Assembly (NCBI RefSeq): GCF_002161285.1
Contig: NZ_NFHH01000022.1
Span: 1 to 61,854 of the forward strand
Source: Blautia sp. An81
GTDB taxonomy: Bacteria > Bacillota > Clostridia > Lachnospirales > Lachnospiraceae
Length of the DNA: 61,854 nucleotides
Direction of reading: 5' to 3'
Shown here piece by piece: positions 7,364 to 14,129 of this stretch. How positions within the stretch are numbered: position 1 is the stretch's first letter; each line of letters starts with the position of its first letter. The position numbers were made by a program, and so were the translations under genes. Below the pieces are notes generated by a model. That model saw only the letters and a program-made list of their open reading frames with translations. It made no database searches and was not told the origin of the DNA.

Positions 7364-7721
7364 TTTCCAGCCCCCACTTTTCTTTGAAACCGTAGTAAGC
7401 AGTAGATAAAGCATAGATTATAACGGATACCGCCCAGCCAAATGCAAGACCTGTTATCAGTGCTTCCTTTTCTTCTTTTATCCCAGCAAAGAAACAGACA
7501 AAAGAAACAAGTGCCACGGAAATCATTCCGCAATAAAATGCGCGTGAAGCAGACTTGTTCATGTATTCCTCCAGCATTTCATCTGATTTGATGAAGAAAT
7601 ATTCAAAATCAACTGCAAAGGCAAAAAAGGCAAGAAAAGACTTTGCTTCTGTGAAAATGCCAATAAAACCTAATAGAGAAAGCAAGCCCATAAGCCCATA
7701 TAAATAGCGTTTTGATTTCAT
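7350..7721 (-). CDS. DUF3796-like small membrane protein
   Basis: 123 residues with three or four hydrophobic stretches: YLYGLMGLLSLLGFIGIF (5-22), FLAFFAFAVDFEYFF (28-42), AFYCGMISVALVSFVCFFAG (62-81) and ALITGLAFGWAVSVIIYALS (86-105). The FFAFAVDFEYFFIKSDEM stretch and the pairing with a small XRE repressor fit the DUF3796 family, whose role is unknown; similar pairs resemble small regulatory or immunity modules. Its promoter is embedded in a 13-bp inverted repeat. Confidence 0.65.
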   Translation of the reverse strand: MKSKRYLYGLMGLLSLLGFIGIFTEAKSFLAFFAFAVDFEYFFIKSDEMLEEYMNKSASRAFYCGMISVALVSFVCFFAGIKEEKEALITGLAFGWAVSVIIYALSTAYYGFKEKWGLENDKE

Positions 7722-7738
7722 AAACCTATCCTCCTGTT

Positions 7739-7796
7739 ATGCGGTATATTTCGCTCTTTATGATATAAATATACCGCATAAATGAGAGAAAGTCAA
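7739..7796 (-). promoter_or_regulatory. Promoter and large palindromic operator of the DUF3796/XRE pair
   Basis: Minus strand: -35 TTGACT (7791-7796), 17-base spacer, -10 TATATT (7768-7773). A 13-bp perfect inverted repeat, ATGCGGTATATTT (7739-7751) and AAATATACCGCAT (7767-7779), covers the -10 box and extends to the ribosome site, a natural operator for the co-transcribed XRE repressor. Confidence 0.7.
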
Positions 7797-7826
7797 CCGC
7801 TGGCAGTCAGCCACCGGCGGTTGATA
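7795..7826 (-). terminator. Possible terminator of the two-component operon
   Basis: An imperfect hairpin with outer arms TCAACCGC / GCGGTTGA lies 39 bases after the kinase stop codon. The following U content is low, so the call is weak. It also touches the -35 of the next promoter. Confidence 0.35.
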
Positions 7827-7864
7827 GAATGATTTTCAATTTCAAATATACTATGAGGAATTCT

Positions 7865-9226
7865 TCACTGTAGGAATGCTGTAAACTTAACAGCATTTTC
7901 TGTATTGGCTATGTTACAGTTAATTTTATGGTAATCCAAAATAGTTTTAGTAATATACAGCCCCAGGCCGCTGCCGCCAGTGGCTTTATTCCGGGACTTT
8001 TCCACTCGGTAAAAAGGTGTGAACAGCACGGGCAAATCTTCCTCCGGGATAGAAGTGCCAGTATTGGTTACAGTCAGAACAGAGGGCGTAAGGTGGATAA
8101 AGACTTCCGCCCCTTCCGGCGAGTGACGGATGGCGTTGCTCAGGATATTATGGACGGCTTTTTCCAGAAGAGAGGCGTTACCAGATACCGTGACAGTCTC
8201 GGCAAGTTGAGAATGAACGGTGATCTGTCGCTCTTGGGCCAGCGGGAGCAGCGTTTCAGTGACTTTGGTAAGCATGTCAGACAGCGACACCGGCTCTGCT
8301 TTTCCGGCAAGGCCATCCATCTCGATTTTAGAAATCGTAAGGATTTCCTTTACCAGCCGCTCCATATTTTCTACTTCTTTGAGGGTTTCCGGCAGCACTT
8401 TTCCTGTGTCCTTATATTTTCCAATGCCCAGGATCATGCTTTCAATCTGGCCTTTTAAGATGGTGACGGGCGTTTTCAGCTCATGGGAGGCAGCCGCAAA
8501 GAAATCCCGGCGCTGGTGGGAAAGCTCGGTGATATGCTCCATATCCTTCCGCAGTTGTTCATTGGCGCTTTCCAGCTCTTTCATGGTAGTATCCAGCCGC
8601 TTCGCCATCGTGTTCAGGCTGTTTGCCAAAACACCCAGCTCATCGGTACGGTTTACCTTGCAGTCCCAGGTCATGTCTAAATCGGCCATCCGTTTTGAAA
8701 TCCTACTGATCTCCAATACGGGTTTGACCATAATTTTGCTGCATAGAATCGCGCCGACAAAAGAAATCAAGAAAATCAGCAATAATATGATCGGAAAAAT
8801 CTTTAGGAAAAGTGATGTTAGTTCCTGACCGGTGGGAGAAAATGAAGTAACCGTAAGAGGGTATTCCCCGGTTCGATCTTTGAAAGTTGTCGTGGCGGTA
8901 TAAGTTAATGTTTTACCTTCTTCAATGCTCCCCTCAGGGACCGATCCGTAAGGAATGTTTTCACTCCCATCCGTCAGCATGACCAGTGCTTGATTATTCT
9001 GACAAAACTGTTCTATGACTTCGGGTGCATCCTCATAATTTGTCTCCGCAAGCGTTTCTACAAATCGTTCCATTTCATCGACAAATTGTGTTGATACTAC
9101 CGTTGAATAACTCTTGGGGAGAATAATCATAACAATACCATAAATCAGCAAACTGCAAAGAACAAGCAGGCCGGCAATCCAAAAAAAGACCTTTGCACTT
9201 AAACTGTTCCTAATTTTCTTTACCAA
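7865..9226 (-). CDS. Sensor histidine kinase (HAMP, HisKA, HATPase)
   Basis: Inner-membrane receptor kinase: N-terminal membrane segment (KVFFWIAGLLVLCSLLIYGIVMII), an extracellular sensor of ~120 residues, a second segment (FPIILLLIFLISFVGAIL), HAMP, the phosphoacceptor motif ASHELKTPV, then N-box NAIRHS and G-box GGSGLGLYI. It would phosphorylate the response regulator at 9210-9887. I choose the TTG at 9224-9226 (LVKKIRNS) because GAGGGGTGGG lies 8 bases upstream; it overlaps the end of the regulator gene by 17 bases. The signal is unknown; partnership with an FtsX-type permease suggests a cell-envelope or peptide stress. Confidence 0.88.
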   Translation of the reverse strand: MVKKIRNSLSAKVFFWIAGLLVLCSLLIYGIVMIILPKSYSTVVSTQFVDEMERFVETLAETNYEDAPEVIEQFCQNNQALVMLTDGSENIPYGSVPEGSIEEGKTLTYTATTTFKDRTGEYPLTVTSFSPTGQELTSLFLKIFPIILLLIFLISFVGAILCSKIMVKPVLEISRISKRMADLDMTWDCKVNRTDELGVLANSLNTMAKRLDTTMKELESANEQLRKDMEHITELSHQRRDFFAAASHELKTPVTILKGQIESMILGIGKYKDTGKVLPETLKEVENMERLVKEILTISKIEMDGLAGKAEPVSLSDMLTKVTETLLPLAQERQITVHSQLAETVTVSGNASLLEKAVHNILSNAIRHSPEGAEVFIHLTPSVLTVTNTGTSIPEEDLPVLFTPFYRVEKSRNKATGGSGLGLYITKTILDYHKINCNIANTENAVKFTAFLQ

Positions 9227-9887
9227 GCCTATATCCCACCCCTCTGATTGTTTCAATCAAATCTGTGTCCAGCTTTCTCCGAAGATTCATAATATGGATA
9301 TTGACGGTCTTTTCTTCTCCAATAAAATCATAGCCCCACACTTCATTGAGCAGATTGTCCCGTGTAAATACCCGGCCTGGGTGGAGCATAAACAATTCCA
9401 GAAGCCCGTATTCCGTATGGGTGAGGGAGACGGGCTTTCCACCAACAGAAACCAAGTGACTTTCCCGATCTAACCGGATATTTCCGTAAGAAAGTATGGC
9501 TGTGACTTCTTGACCCTCCCGTTCTTTTACCCGGCGCAGAACCGCCTCCACCCGCATGAGTACCAGCTTCACGGAGAAAGGCTTTGTGATGTAATCGTCC
9601 ACCTTTAATTCAAATGCTTTGACCTGGGCTTCTTCCTCGTCCAGTGCTGTCAGCATGATAATCGGCACATTGGATTCCCGCCGGATCATCTCGCAGACCG
9701 TATATCCGTCAATTTTCGGCATCATAATGTCCAGCAGGACAAGGGAGAACGGCTTCTCCCGAAATTTTGTTATGCCCTCCAGTCCATCGCCTGCAACTTC
9801 TATATTGTATCCGGCATCCGTCAGCAGCTCCGAAAGGATAGACTGGATGGCGGTTTCATCTTCGATAACCAAAATTCGTTCAGTCAA
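9210..9887 (-). CDS. OmpR/PhoP-family response regulator
   Basis: 225 residues. Receiver domain (1-120) with acidic pocket ED at 9-10, phosphoacceptor Asp in LLDIMMPKIDG, Thr in MLTA and Lys in DYITKPF; then a winged-helix DNA-binding domain ending RTLDTDLIETIRGVGYRLG-like. Initiation is at TTG (9885-9887) after GAGGTGATA. Its promoter (-10 TATAAT at 9905-9910) carries tandem 11-bp repeats over the -35 region, so it probably regulates itself and the permease at 6-7 kb. Confidence 0.9.
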   Translation of the reverse strand: MTERILVIEDETAIQSILSELLTDAGYNIEVAGDGLEGITKFREKPFSLVLLDIMMPKIDGYTVCEMIRRESNVPIIMLTALDEEEAQVKAFELKVDDYITKPFSVKLVLMRVEAVLRRVKEREGQEVTAILSYGNIRLDRESHLVSVGGKPVSLTHTEYGLLELFMLHPGRVFTRDNLLNEVWGYDFIGEEKTVNIHIMNLRRKLDTDLIETIRGVGYRLGKEN

Positions 9888-9904
9888 AATATCACCTCAA
9901 TCGC

Positions 9905-9937
9905 ATTATACCATGACTTTATTTAGATTTGATTTAG
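9905..9937 (-). promoter_or_regulatory. Response-regulator promoter with tandem 11-bp repeats
   Basis: Minus strand: CTAAATCAAAT-CTAAATAAAGT (9916-9937) directly upstream of -10 TATAAT (9905-9910). No good -35 is present; the repeats take its place, as at activator-dependent OmpR-type promoters. Confidence 0.65.
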
Positions 9938-9959
9938 AAGGTCAACTTTTTCCTTCCTA

Positions 9960-10411
9960 ATTATACTTGAAGAAAAGTATACGAATTTGAATTTTGTATC
10001 TCCCTTTATCTTCCTCGAACATCCCATACGTCTTGGAGCTCTTAGAGTTATTATTGGGAGACGGTTAAAATACGTCAATGATCTGAGTCGGTTTGGTTAA
10101 TGAGCGTCCTACAAATCCAAAGTTCCACCTGTGTTTTCAAATCTCAATCTTGTTGTGGTAGCCGGGTGTGGCCCAGTTGAAAATACCTCCTGTCTACGCA
10201 TTTAAGCCGCTGAAAAGCCCGCTATTTCAGGGCTTTCCCGGCATGGTCGGCGGGCAGGCAGGACAGATTATCCAATCCCCGCCAGAGAGGACTTCAAAAT
10301 GCGTAGCGGAAAACCCATAAGAAAGTGCCGGACACAACCTGCTGGCCCTGCAGTCGGCGTTTTCTTATGGGCTGTTCAGGATAGCCCAGATCAGTTTTAA
10401 CTTTACAAGGC
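9960..10411. other. Non-coding junction region with several inverted repeats
   Basis: No convincing gene. The outer arms CTACGCATTT (about 10194-10203) and AAATGCGTAG (about 10298-10307) enclose a smaller stem AAAGCCC/GGGCTTT, and a long hairpin follows at 10314-10371. On the minus strand an AGGAGG is followed by ~25 codons (ending near 10110) with no recognised product. The arrangement resembles the oriT/mobilisation leader of Tn1549-like elements, but I cannot point to a nic site. Confidence 0.4.
10306..10372. repeat. Covarying hairpin element, copy A
   Basis: CCCATAAGAAAGTGCCG ... CGGCGTTTTCTTATGGG with a loop containing CCTGCTGGCCCTG. Copy B (11586-11655) on the opposite strand keeps the loop motif, the GCGG upstream and GGGCTGTT downstream, while the stem bases change in a compensating way. 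Confidence 0.7.
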
Positions 10412-11392
10412 TTATAGTTTCTCCTCTATCTGTTCTTTGATAAAATCAATCCGGTCAAACACTGTCGGTTTGAAATAACTGGAAACTGCTACTATCAAAT
10501 CCTTTCGGGGGTTGATATAGATAACATTTCCACTATTACCGATAGCTGCATAACTCCCCTCATTTTCATCAATAATCCACCACAAATATCCATACTTCAT
10601 ATCACGAAATTTTTTGCCGCAAGACAGTCTAACTATGATACTTTCTTCAAGCCATTTTTCAGAAACAATACGCTTGTTATTAAAAATTCCTTTTTTCAGA
10701 CAGAGTAATCCTATCTTTGCCATTTCATCGGCAGACAAACAAAGACCATATCCAGCAGCTCCTACTCCTTTGTTATCTGAAAACCAAATTTTTCCTTTTG
10801 CTGTCTTTTCTATTGTAAACGCTTTGTGTGCCTCGGCATCTGGCGCAACATATATTTTTCTCGGTGCAATCAACAATGGCTCAAATAGAAATTTATTTGC
10901 AAAATCTACTGTTGTCATTTTGCTTACCGCTGTAATGATACCTGTGAGAATATGAATACCCAAGGTAGAATATTGAAATTCTCCGGTTATGCCGCGTCTA
11001 CCGCCCAAAAAGTCCAAAGCGGCAATGCTCCAATCTTCCTGAACACATATTTTTGACCAAGGCTCCGAGTTATATTTGTAGGGTGCTGTCATGGTCAGAA
11101 GATTTTTCAATGTGACTTTTTGAATTGTCTTTTCTCCCCGCTTGATCTTGTATTCGGGGAAATAATCTAACACATAATCGTCTACGCTACCAATCAATCC
11201 TTGTTCAATGGCAATGCCAACCAATAAAGAAACAATGCTTTTTGTAACAGACATGGTATGTACTGTATCATCTACTTTGTAGCCGTTCCATGTATCGTTA
11301 AAAATCACCTTTCCATTTTGGATTATTGTCATTTGGCAGATATTTGATTGATTACAAGCAACATAATTATGAAATTCCGATAAATTTATCAT
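10412..11392 (-). CDS. Serine hydrolase, beta-lactamase (class C/PBP-like) family
   Basis: 326 residues of the PF00144 type: catalytic SVTK (about residues 48-51, within HTMSVTKSIVSLL), a YST triad element in FQYSTLGIHIL, and a GNSGN-type stretch near residue 290. There is no signal peptide, so it probably acts in the cytoplasm as an esterase or peptide amidase rather than as a periplasmic beta-lactamase; the substrate is unknown. It stands alone and is flanked on both sides by the two inverted copies of a covarying hairpin (10.3 and 11.6 kb), as if carried on a small cassette. Confidence 0.8.
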   Translation of the reverse strand: MINLSEFHNYVACNQSNICQMTIIQNGKVIFNDTWNGYKVDDTVHTMSVTKSIVSLLVGIAIEQGLIGSVDDYVLDYFPEYKIKRGEKTIQKVTLKNLLTMTAPYKYNSEPWSKICVQEDWSIAALDFLGGRRGITGEFQYSTLGIHILTGIITAVSKMTTVDFANKFLFEPLLIAPRKIYVAPDAEAHKAFTIEKTAKGKIWFSDNKGVGAAGYGLCLSADEMAKIGLLCLKKGIFNNKRIVSEKWLEESIIVRLSCGKKFRDMKYGYLWWIIDENEGSYAAIGNSGNVIYINPRKDLIVAVSSYFKPTVFDRIDFIKEQIEEKL

Positions 11393-11585
11393 TTTTACTC
11401 CTTATCTAATTTTTGTTATCACTTTAACTGTTTTTTCTGTTGATGACTTTCTACATAAAATCTTAACCTTATAAGAAATTGAAATCAACACCAATTAGTT
11501 GGAGTGTCGAATATTGGATAGTCGAATAATAGTTCGTACATGATATGCTCAATTTCTATCCATACTATCCTAAATGTATAGGAAA

Positions 11586-11655
11586 CAGCCCATCTTAAAA
11601 TGCCGGGCTCAGGGTCAGCAGGCCGCCGCATCCGGCATTTTAAGATGGAGCCGCT
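11586..11655. repeat. Covarying hairpin element, copy B (inverted relative to A)
   Basis: On the minus strand CCATCTTAAAATGCCGG ... CCGGCATTTTAAGATGG with a loop containing CCTGCTGACCCTG. GCGG precedes and GGGCTGTT follows, as in copy A. Confidence 0.7.
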
Positions 11656-11822
11656 AATTTACTTAGTTTTCGCATTATTGGAAATATAGATATAAGCATC
11701 TTCCAATGTAATCTCACAAGGAATACTCAGAAACGATTTTTCACCGGAAGAAAGAGACTGAACGACAACGCATAGATACCTGTCTTTGGCCGCACAGAAA
11801 TGAACACAAGATATTTGGGCAT

Positions 11823-11854
11823 AAAAAAAGCAGCCCGCCGGTTGACCGGCGGGC
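11823..11854 (-). terminator. Intrinsic terminator
   Basis: Perfect 9-bp stem GCCCGCCGG / CCGGCGGGC with a 4-base loop; on the minus strand it is followed by TGCTTTTTTT. Confidence 0.7.
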
Positions 11855-11909
11855 CAAATATATCCGCTGTAATATACTGGCGTCTATTCTCGGATAGATC
11901 GCCCCATGA

Positions 11910-12117
11910 AATAACTCAAATGCGGCCTACCGTATTCTTTACAAACGGACAGTTGAACTCCTTGGGACAGATCATCATAGGAGGTCCTCTCGTTGGTCTT
12001 GTAGCACAACAAGTTTCTGTCTCATGGGGACTTGCCTGCACTGTATTACTATTACTGCCATCCTTATTCCTGCTCCCTATAACAGAAAGAGTAAAGAAAA
12101 ATAAACATCGCAACTAA
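11910..12117 (+). pseudogene. MFS transporter, C-terminal fragment
   Basis: About 65 codons in one plus-strand frame encode MRPTVFFTNGQLNSLGQIIIGGPLVGLVAQ and a final membrane helix LACTVLLLLPSLFLLPI, ending ERVKKNKHRN. This is the last two-helix hairpin of an MFS transporter of the type that carries a GQLNSLGQ loop. The rest of the gene is missing; upstream sequence is unrelated. It is probably chromosomal or cargo DNA cut by an insertion and lies just outside the left end of the large element. Confidence 0.6.
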
Positions 12118-12183
12118 CTGATTCTGTCAAAACGGATAAAAACTTTGTCATTCAGACAGGTCAGAGAAATCATAACCTTCTTC

Positions 12184-12232
12184 AAAAGTAGCCAGAGCAC
12201 AAGGAGCCTGATGTTGTCCCTGGCTAAAAAAC
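12184..12232 (-). terminator. Probable terminator of the leftward replication operon
   Basis: Arms TAGCCAG / CTGGCTA followed on the minus strand by CTTTT, 13-60 bases after the stop of the RepA-like gene. Confidence 0.5.
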
Positions 12233-12244
12233 ACAATCACCCTT

Positions 12245-13177
12245 CTACCGTCCAGAACTGCTGCCTAAAACCTCCTGAACCGTATCATAGTTCACCCCGA
12301 ATACATAAACGGAAAAGTCTTCCTGCTGTTTTCGGTCATATTCCTCCAACGGGAAGCGCTTCAATTCTTCCCATACCTGCCGTTTTTTATCCCGCATATC
12401 GGACATGAACAGGCATCCGATTCTCTTTTGCATGTCCACAAATAGATCTTTCCCGTCCGGCTGTGTGCTCTCCTCCATTTTTTCTTTTCTCAATGAAAAA
12501 ACAATCGGCTTCCCTTCTGCTGCCAGGATCGATTTTTCCTGCAGGAGCCTGCGTTTTCCTGTTCTTCCTTCCGGAAGGTCCAATGCAAGGACGCTGCTGA
12601 TCTTTTCGGCAAACTCAGACTGCCAGACGGATGCCTTCTCCCCATTTGGCCCATCGGAATAAGCGGTTAAAAGTACCGCACATTCATGCTCTTTTGCCAT
12701 TTTCTCCAACTTGCTGATAACCGGATACACCAATTCCGGATACCCGGAATATACATCATATTCCAGATATTCCTGGATCGGATCAATGATGAGCAGGCGA
12801 ATCTTGTGGGTATCCAGCAGCTGCTCAATGCTGTTATCCCCCAATGTGATAGAGATCAGATCATGGATGGCATATACCCGGTCAAGATCCGCGCCGGCTT
12901 CCGTAAGCCTTGGATAGAGCAGATCAGACAGCGCATCGTCCGCCGTCAGGTACAGCACATTGCCCGGTTCCAGTTCTTCCATTCCTCCAAAGCATTTACG
13001 GTTTGTACAGGCTGCTGCAAGATAGGCCGCCAGCATGGATTTTCCTGAACCGGAAACGCCATGGAGGACGGTCACCCTCCCAAACGCAAGATAAGGATAC
13101 CAGAACCACCGAATTGGCTGTACCCATATATTTCCCATATTTATCACTGCTCTTTCCTTCCCTTTTCCTTTAAACAT
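12245..13177 (-). CDS. RepA/RecA-fold AAA ATPase (replicative helicase-like)
   Basis: 310 residues of the KaiC/RecA-like group used as hexameric plasmid RepA helicases. Walker A is GVSGSGKSML (about 40-49), Walker B LLIIDPIQEYL (about 128-138), with an arginine-rich segment (GRTGKRRLLQEKS) further on. A good ribosome site (GGAG, 7 bases) precedes the ATG. It is the last gene of the leftward series that also holds primase and annealing-protein genes, so a role in element replication is likely. A DNA-repair RecA-like ATPase is the alternative. Confidence 0.7.
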   Translation of the reverse strand: MFKGKGKERAVINMGNIWVQPIRWFWYPYLAFGRVTVLHGVSGSGKSMLAAYLAAACTNRKCFGGMEELEPGNVLYLTADDALSDLLYPRLTEAGADLDRVYAIHDLISITLGDNSIEQLLDTHKIRLLIIDPIQEYLEYDVYSGYPELVYPVISKLEKMAKEHECAVLLTAYSDGPNGEKASVWQSEFAEKISSVLALDLPEGRTGKRRLLQEKSILAAEGKPIVFSLRKEKMEESTQPDGKDLFVDMQKRIGCLFMSDMRDKKRQVWEELKRFPLEEYDRKQQEDFSVYVFGVNYDTVQEVLGSSSGR

Positions 13178-13237
13178 TTCAAATCTCCTATTCTTTTCAA
13201 TCTCACAAAAAAGCTCTCCATTTCCCGTCTTCCGCTT

Positions 13238-14062
13238 TTATTCCGAGGCTTCCATAACAGCTGGTGCCGTGCTCTCAGGCTCCGGGGCTGGTTCCGTAAT
13301 TATCTCGATAGCGCTCTCTGCCCCTGCCGTTTCTGCCTGCTCTTGCGGCGCTGTCTTCCGGCACAAGATAATATGACGCTCCTGGTCATTTCCATTACAG
13401 GTAGACAGTGTCAAAAGTTTCTCTCCCTCGTGCATGGGAATCCCGGTATGAACAGAAACTGCGCTGCTTAATATCGCAAACTGTTCCTTCTCTAAACTGG
13501 TCCGGTAATACGGTTCTTCGGAAGCTCCAATGATCCGGTTATCCACGGCCTGGTACGTGTTAAGCCCCTGCGGCGTATACACCTGCACCGTTACTTCCCC
13601 TTCCAGAGACATCCCAAACGAGCCAAACATACTCCCATCCTTCCGGTTGTGCCCATAAAGGATGGTATTATCGTCAGAAAAATCCGGTGTATTGCGGCAG
13701 TCCATGAAAATGCAGCCGCCGCTGTGCTCTTCCCCTGTAAAGGTATGGTCCAGGTAATACTCATTATCCTCCCCCTGAACCACCGGGTAATCAAGCCCCA
13801 GTGCCTCGCACCGGATCCAGGCGACAACCTCCCCATTGATCTCTTGCAAAGCTTTAAAATCAATCGCTGCCAGCTTCTCCCCGTCTGCTGCCGGGGCATC
13901 GTTTTTTGTCTCCTCCTCTGCGTATTCCTGCAGGTCGTCATATTCCTCCACGCCTTCCTGGTACATGCACCAGATCCCTATGAGCACACAGGAACTGAAA
14001 CCAAAAATCATCAGGCATACCGCCAGGATCAGGATTCCTTTGATATGTTTTATTGTAATCAA
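13238..14062 (-). CDS. srtB: Class B sortase
   Basis: 274 residues: one N-terminal membrane anchor (ILILAVCLMIFGFSSCVLIGIWC), then a sortase domain with the catalytic His in LYGHNRKDGSMFG, Cys in LLTLSTCNGND, and Arg in QERHIILC. The acidic Glu/Pro-rich C-terminal tail is unusual. It would cleave the sorting signal of the adhesin encoded next to it (14130-20744, motif TPKTG) and fix it to the cell wall. Its position directly downstream of the adhesin gene (67 bases) supports this pairing. The (S/P)PXTG-type signals of clostridial class B sortases resemble TPKTG. Confidence 0.88.
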   Translation of the reverse strand: MITIKHIKGILILAVCLMIFGFSSCVLIGIWCMYQEGVEEYDDLQEYAEEETKNDAPAADGEKLAAIDFKALQEINGEVVAWIRCEALGLDYPVVQGEDNEYYLDHTFTGEEHSGGCIFMDCRNTPDFSDDNTILYGHNRKDGSMFGSFGMSLEGEVTVQVYTPQGLNTYQAVDNRIIGASEEPYYRTSLEKEQFAILSSAVSVHTGIPMHEGEKLLTLSTCNGNDQERHIILCRKTAPQEQAETAGAESAIEIITEPAPEPESTAPAVMEASE

Positions 14063-14129
14063 TCCCCCTTACGCAACATCGGTACTGAAAAAGGGCCGCC
14101 ATGTTCACGGCAGCCCTGGTTAAGCAATG

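Larger units (their letters stand above)
11393..11909. other. Junction region: hairpin B, a gene tail and a terminator
   Basis: No intact gene. It holds the inverted hairpin copy B, a ~49-codon minus-strand open tail ending at about 11663 (final residues TLEDAYIYISNNAKTK, weakly like the C-terminus of ABC-transporter ATPases), and an intrinsic terminator at 11823-11854. Confidence 0.45.

Noticed and set aside
10412..11392. Serine hydrolase as a clinical beta-lactamase
   Set aside because: SVTK is present but there is no signal peptide or other class A/C lactamase context; esterase or peptidase more likely.
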